The notes under the pieces: generated by a model | Database searches by the model: none | Told to the model about the DNA's origin: nothing | Seen by the model: the letters and a program-made list of their open reading frames with translations, nothing else | Shown: piece after piece, positions 6,846-7,371 of the stretch | Numbering within the stretch: the first letter of the stretch is position 1 | Layout of the letters: each line of letters starts with the position of its first letter | Program-made: the position numbers and the translations under genes | Assembly (NCBI GenBank): GCA_011390855.1 | Contig: JAABRN010000539.1 | Coordinates: forward strand, 1-7,371 | DNA: 7,371 nt | Direction: 5' to 3' | Source of the DNA: Hydrogenophaga sp. | GTDB lineage: Bacteria; Pseudomonadota; Gammaproteobacteria; Burkholderiales; Burkholderiaceae_C

Positions 6846-7371
6846 TGCGACGCAGGCAAGGTGGCGCCATGCGCAGCGTCTTCTGGTTTCTCGGGCTTGC
6901 GGCTCTGGCGGTGGCGTTGGCCATGCTGGTCGGGCACAACCAGTCCACGATCACCCTCTTCTGGCCTCCCTACCGATTTGATGTCTCGTTCAACCTGGTG
7001 CTGTTTGCGCTGGTGGCCGGTTTCGTGCTGCTGCATGCCGGCCTGCGGGGCATCGCCATGCTGCGAGACCTGCCAGCTCAGGCGCAGCGTTGGCGAGTAC
7101 AACAGGTGGAACGAGCAGCCGTGGGGGCTGTGATGGACGCCTTGTCTCATCAGCTGGCCGGGCGGTTTGTGCGCGCCCAGGCGGCCGCGCTTCAGGCGCT
7201 CGAGCAAATGAAGTCAGGCAACGCTTCGCAATGGCCGCGTCGCCATCAGCTGAAGCTGCTGGCCCATCTGCTCGCAGCTGAAAGCGCGCAGTCGCTACGC
7301 AATGCCGAGCGTCGCGACGAGCATCTTCAAGCCGCGCTGCATCCAAAGCTGGCAGCCAAGGCGCCGGAGGC
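6845..7371 (+). CDS. hemY: HemY, heme-biosynthesis-associated membrane protein (N-terminal part)
   Basis: This is the proteobacterial HemY family, an inner-membrane protein with a large periplasmic or cytoplasmic TPR-like region. It is unrelated to the Bacillus protoporphyrinogen oxidase also called HemY. Genetic and operon evidence in other bacteria links it to late heme synthesis, but its activity is not established. Visible are 175 codons plus two bases, with the rest beyond the right edge (family about 400 residues). Two membrane segments, about residues 11-30 and 48-67, flank the short family-typical stretch STITLFWPPYRFDVSFNL. A soluble helical region rich in Ala, Gln and Arg follows, the beginning of the tetratricopeptide-like part. 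The ATG at 6845 overlaps the hemX stop by one base (TGATG) and has a strong GGAGG. The in-frame ATG at 6869 (MRSVFWFLGL) also resembles family N-termini and remains possible. Confidence 0.92.
   Translation, partial: MRRRQGGAMRSVFWFLGLAALAVALAMLVGHNQSTITLFWPPYRFDVSFNLVLFALVAGFVLLHAGLRGIAMLRDLPAQAQRWRVQQVERAAVGAVMDALSHQLAGRFVRAQAAALQALEQMKSGNASQWPRRHQLKLLAHLLAAESAQSLRNAERRDEHLQAALHPKLAAKAPE

Overview
The window looks like chromosomal DNA of a high-GC betaproteobacterium, order Burkholderiales and most likely family Comamonadaceae. The evidence is the high GC content, the hemC-hemD-hemX-hemY order, the PHP-domain phosphatase beside ppc, and a GC-rich repeat of a kind I recall as common in Comamonadaceae genomes. 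This assignment is inference from gene content; no search was run.

Layout: positions 1-563 (minus strand) carry the first two thirds of a PHP-domain 3',5'-nucleoside bisphosphate phosphatase, which runs off the left edge. A 121-base gap follows, then ppc (phosphoenolpyruvate carboxylase), 685-3708 on the minus strand. A 146-base intergenic region (3709-3854) separates ppc from a divergent, tightly packed plus-strand cluster: hemC (hydroxymethylbilane synthase), hemD (uroporphyrinogen-III synthase), hemX-like membrane protein and hemY, the last cut by the right edge. HemC and HemD make uroporphyrinogen III, the common precursor of heme and siroheme. HemX and HemY are membrane-anchored proteins that usually sit in the same operon. 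Ppc makes oxaloacetate and so refills the TCA cycle; it has no direct pathway link to the hem genes, and the neighbourhood is divergent housekeeping genes.

The main oddity is inside ppc. Just before the catalytic FHGRGG strand-loop there are about 51 extra residues that look unlike the family. They are encoded by two copies of a 36-37 base GC-rich repeat plus a perfect stem-loop. The repeat is conserved as DNA even though the two copies are partly read in different phases, so it looks like a dispersed DNA repeat that inserted without breaking the reading frame. Apart from this, the window is ordinary core genome. I see no new multigene system, RNA gene, CRISPR array or transposase.
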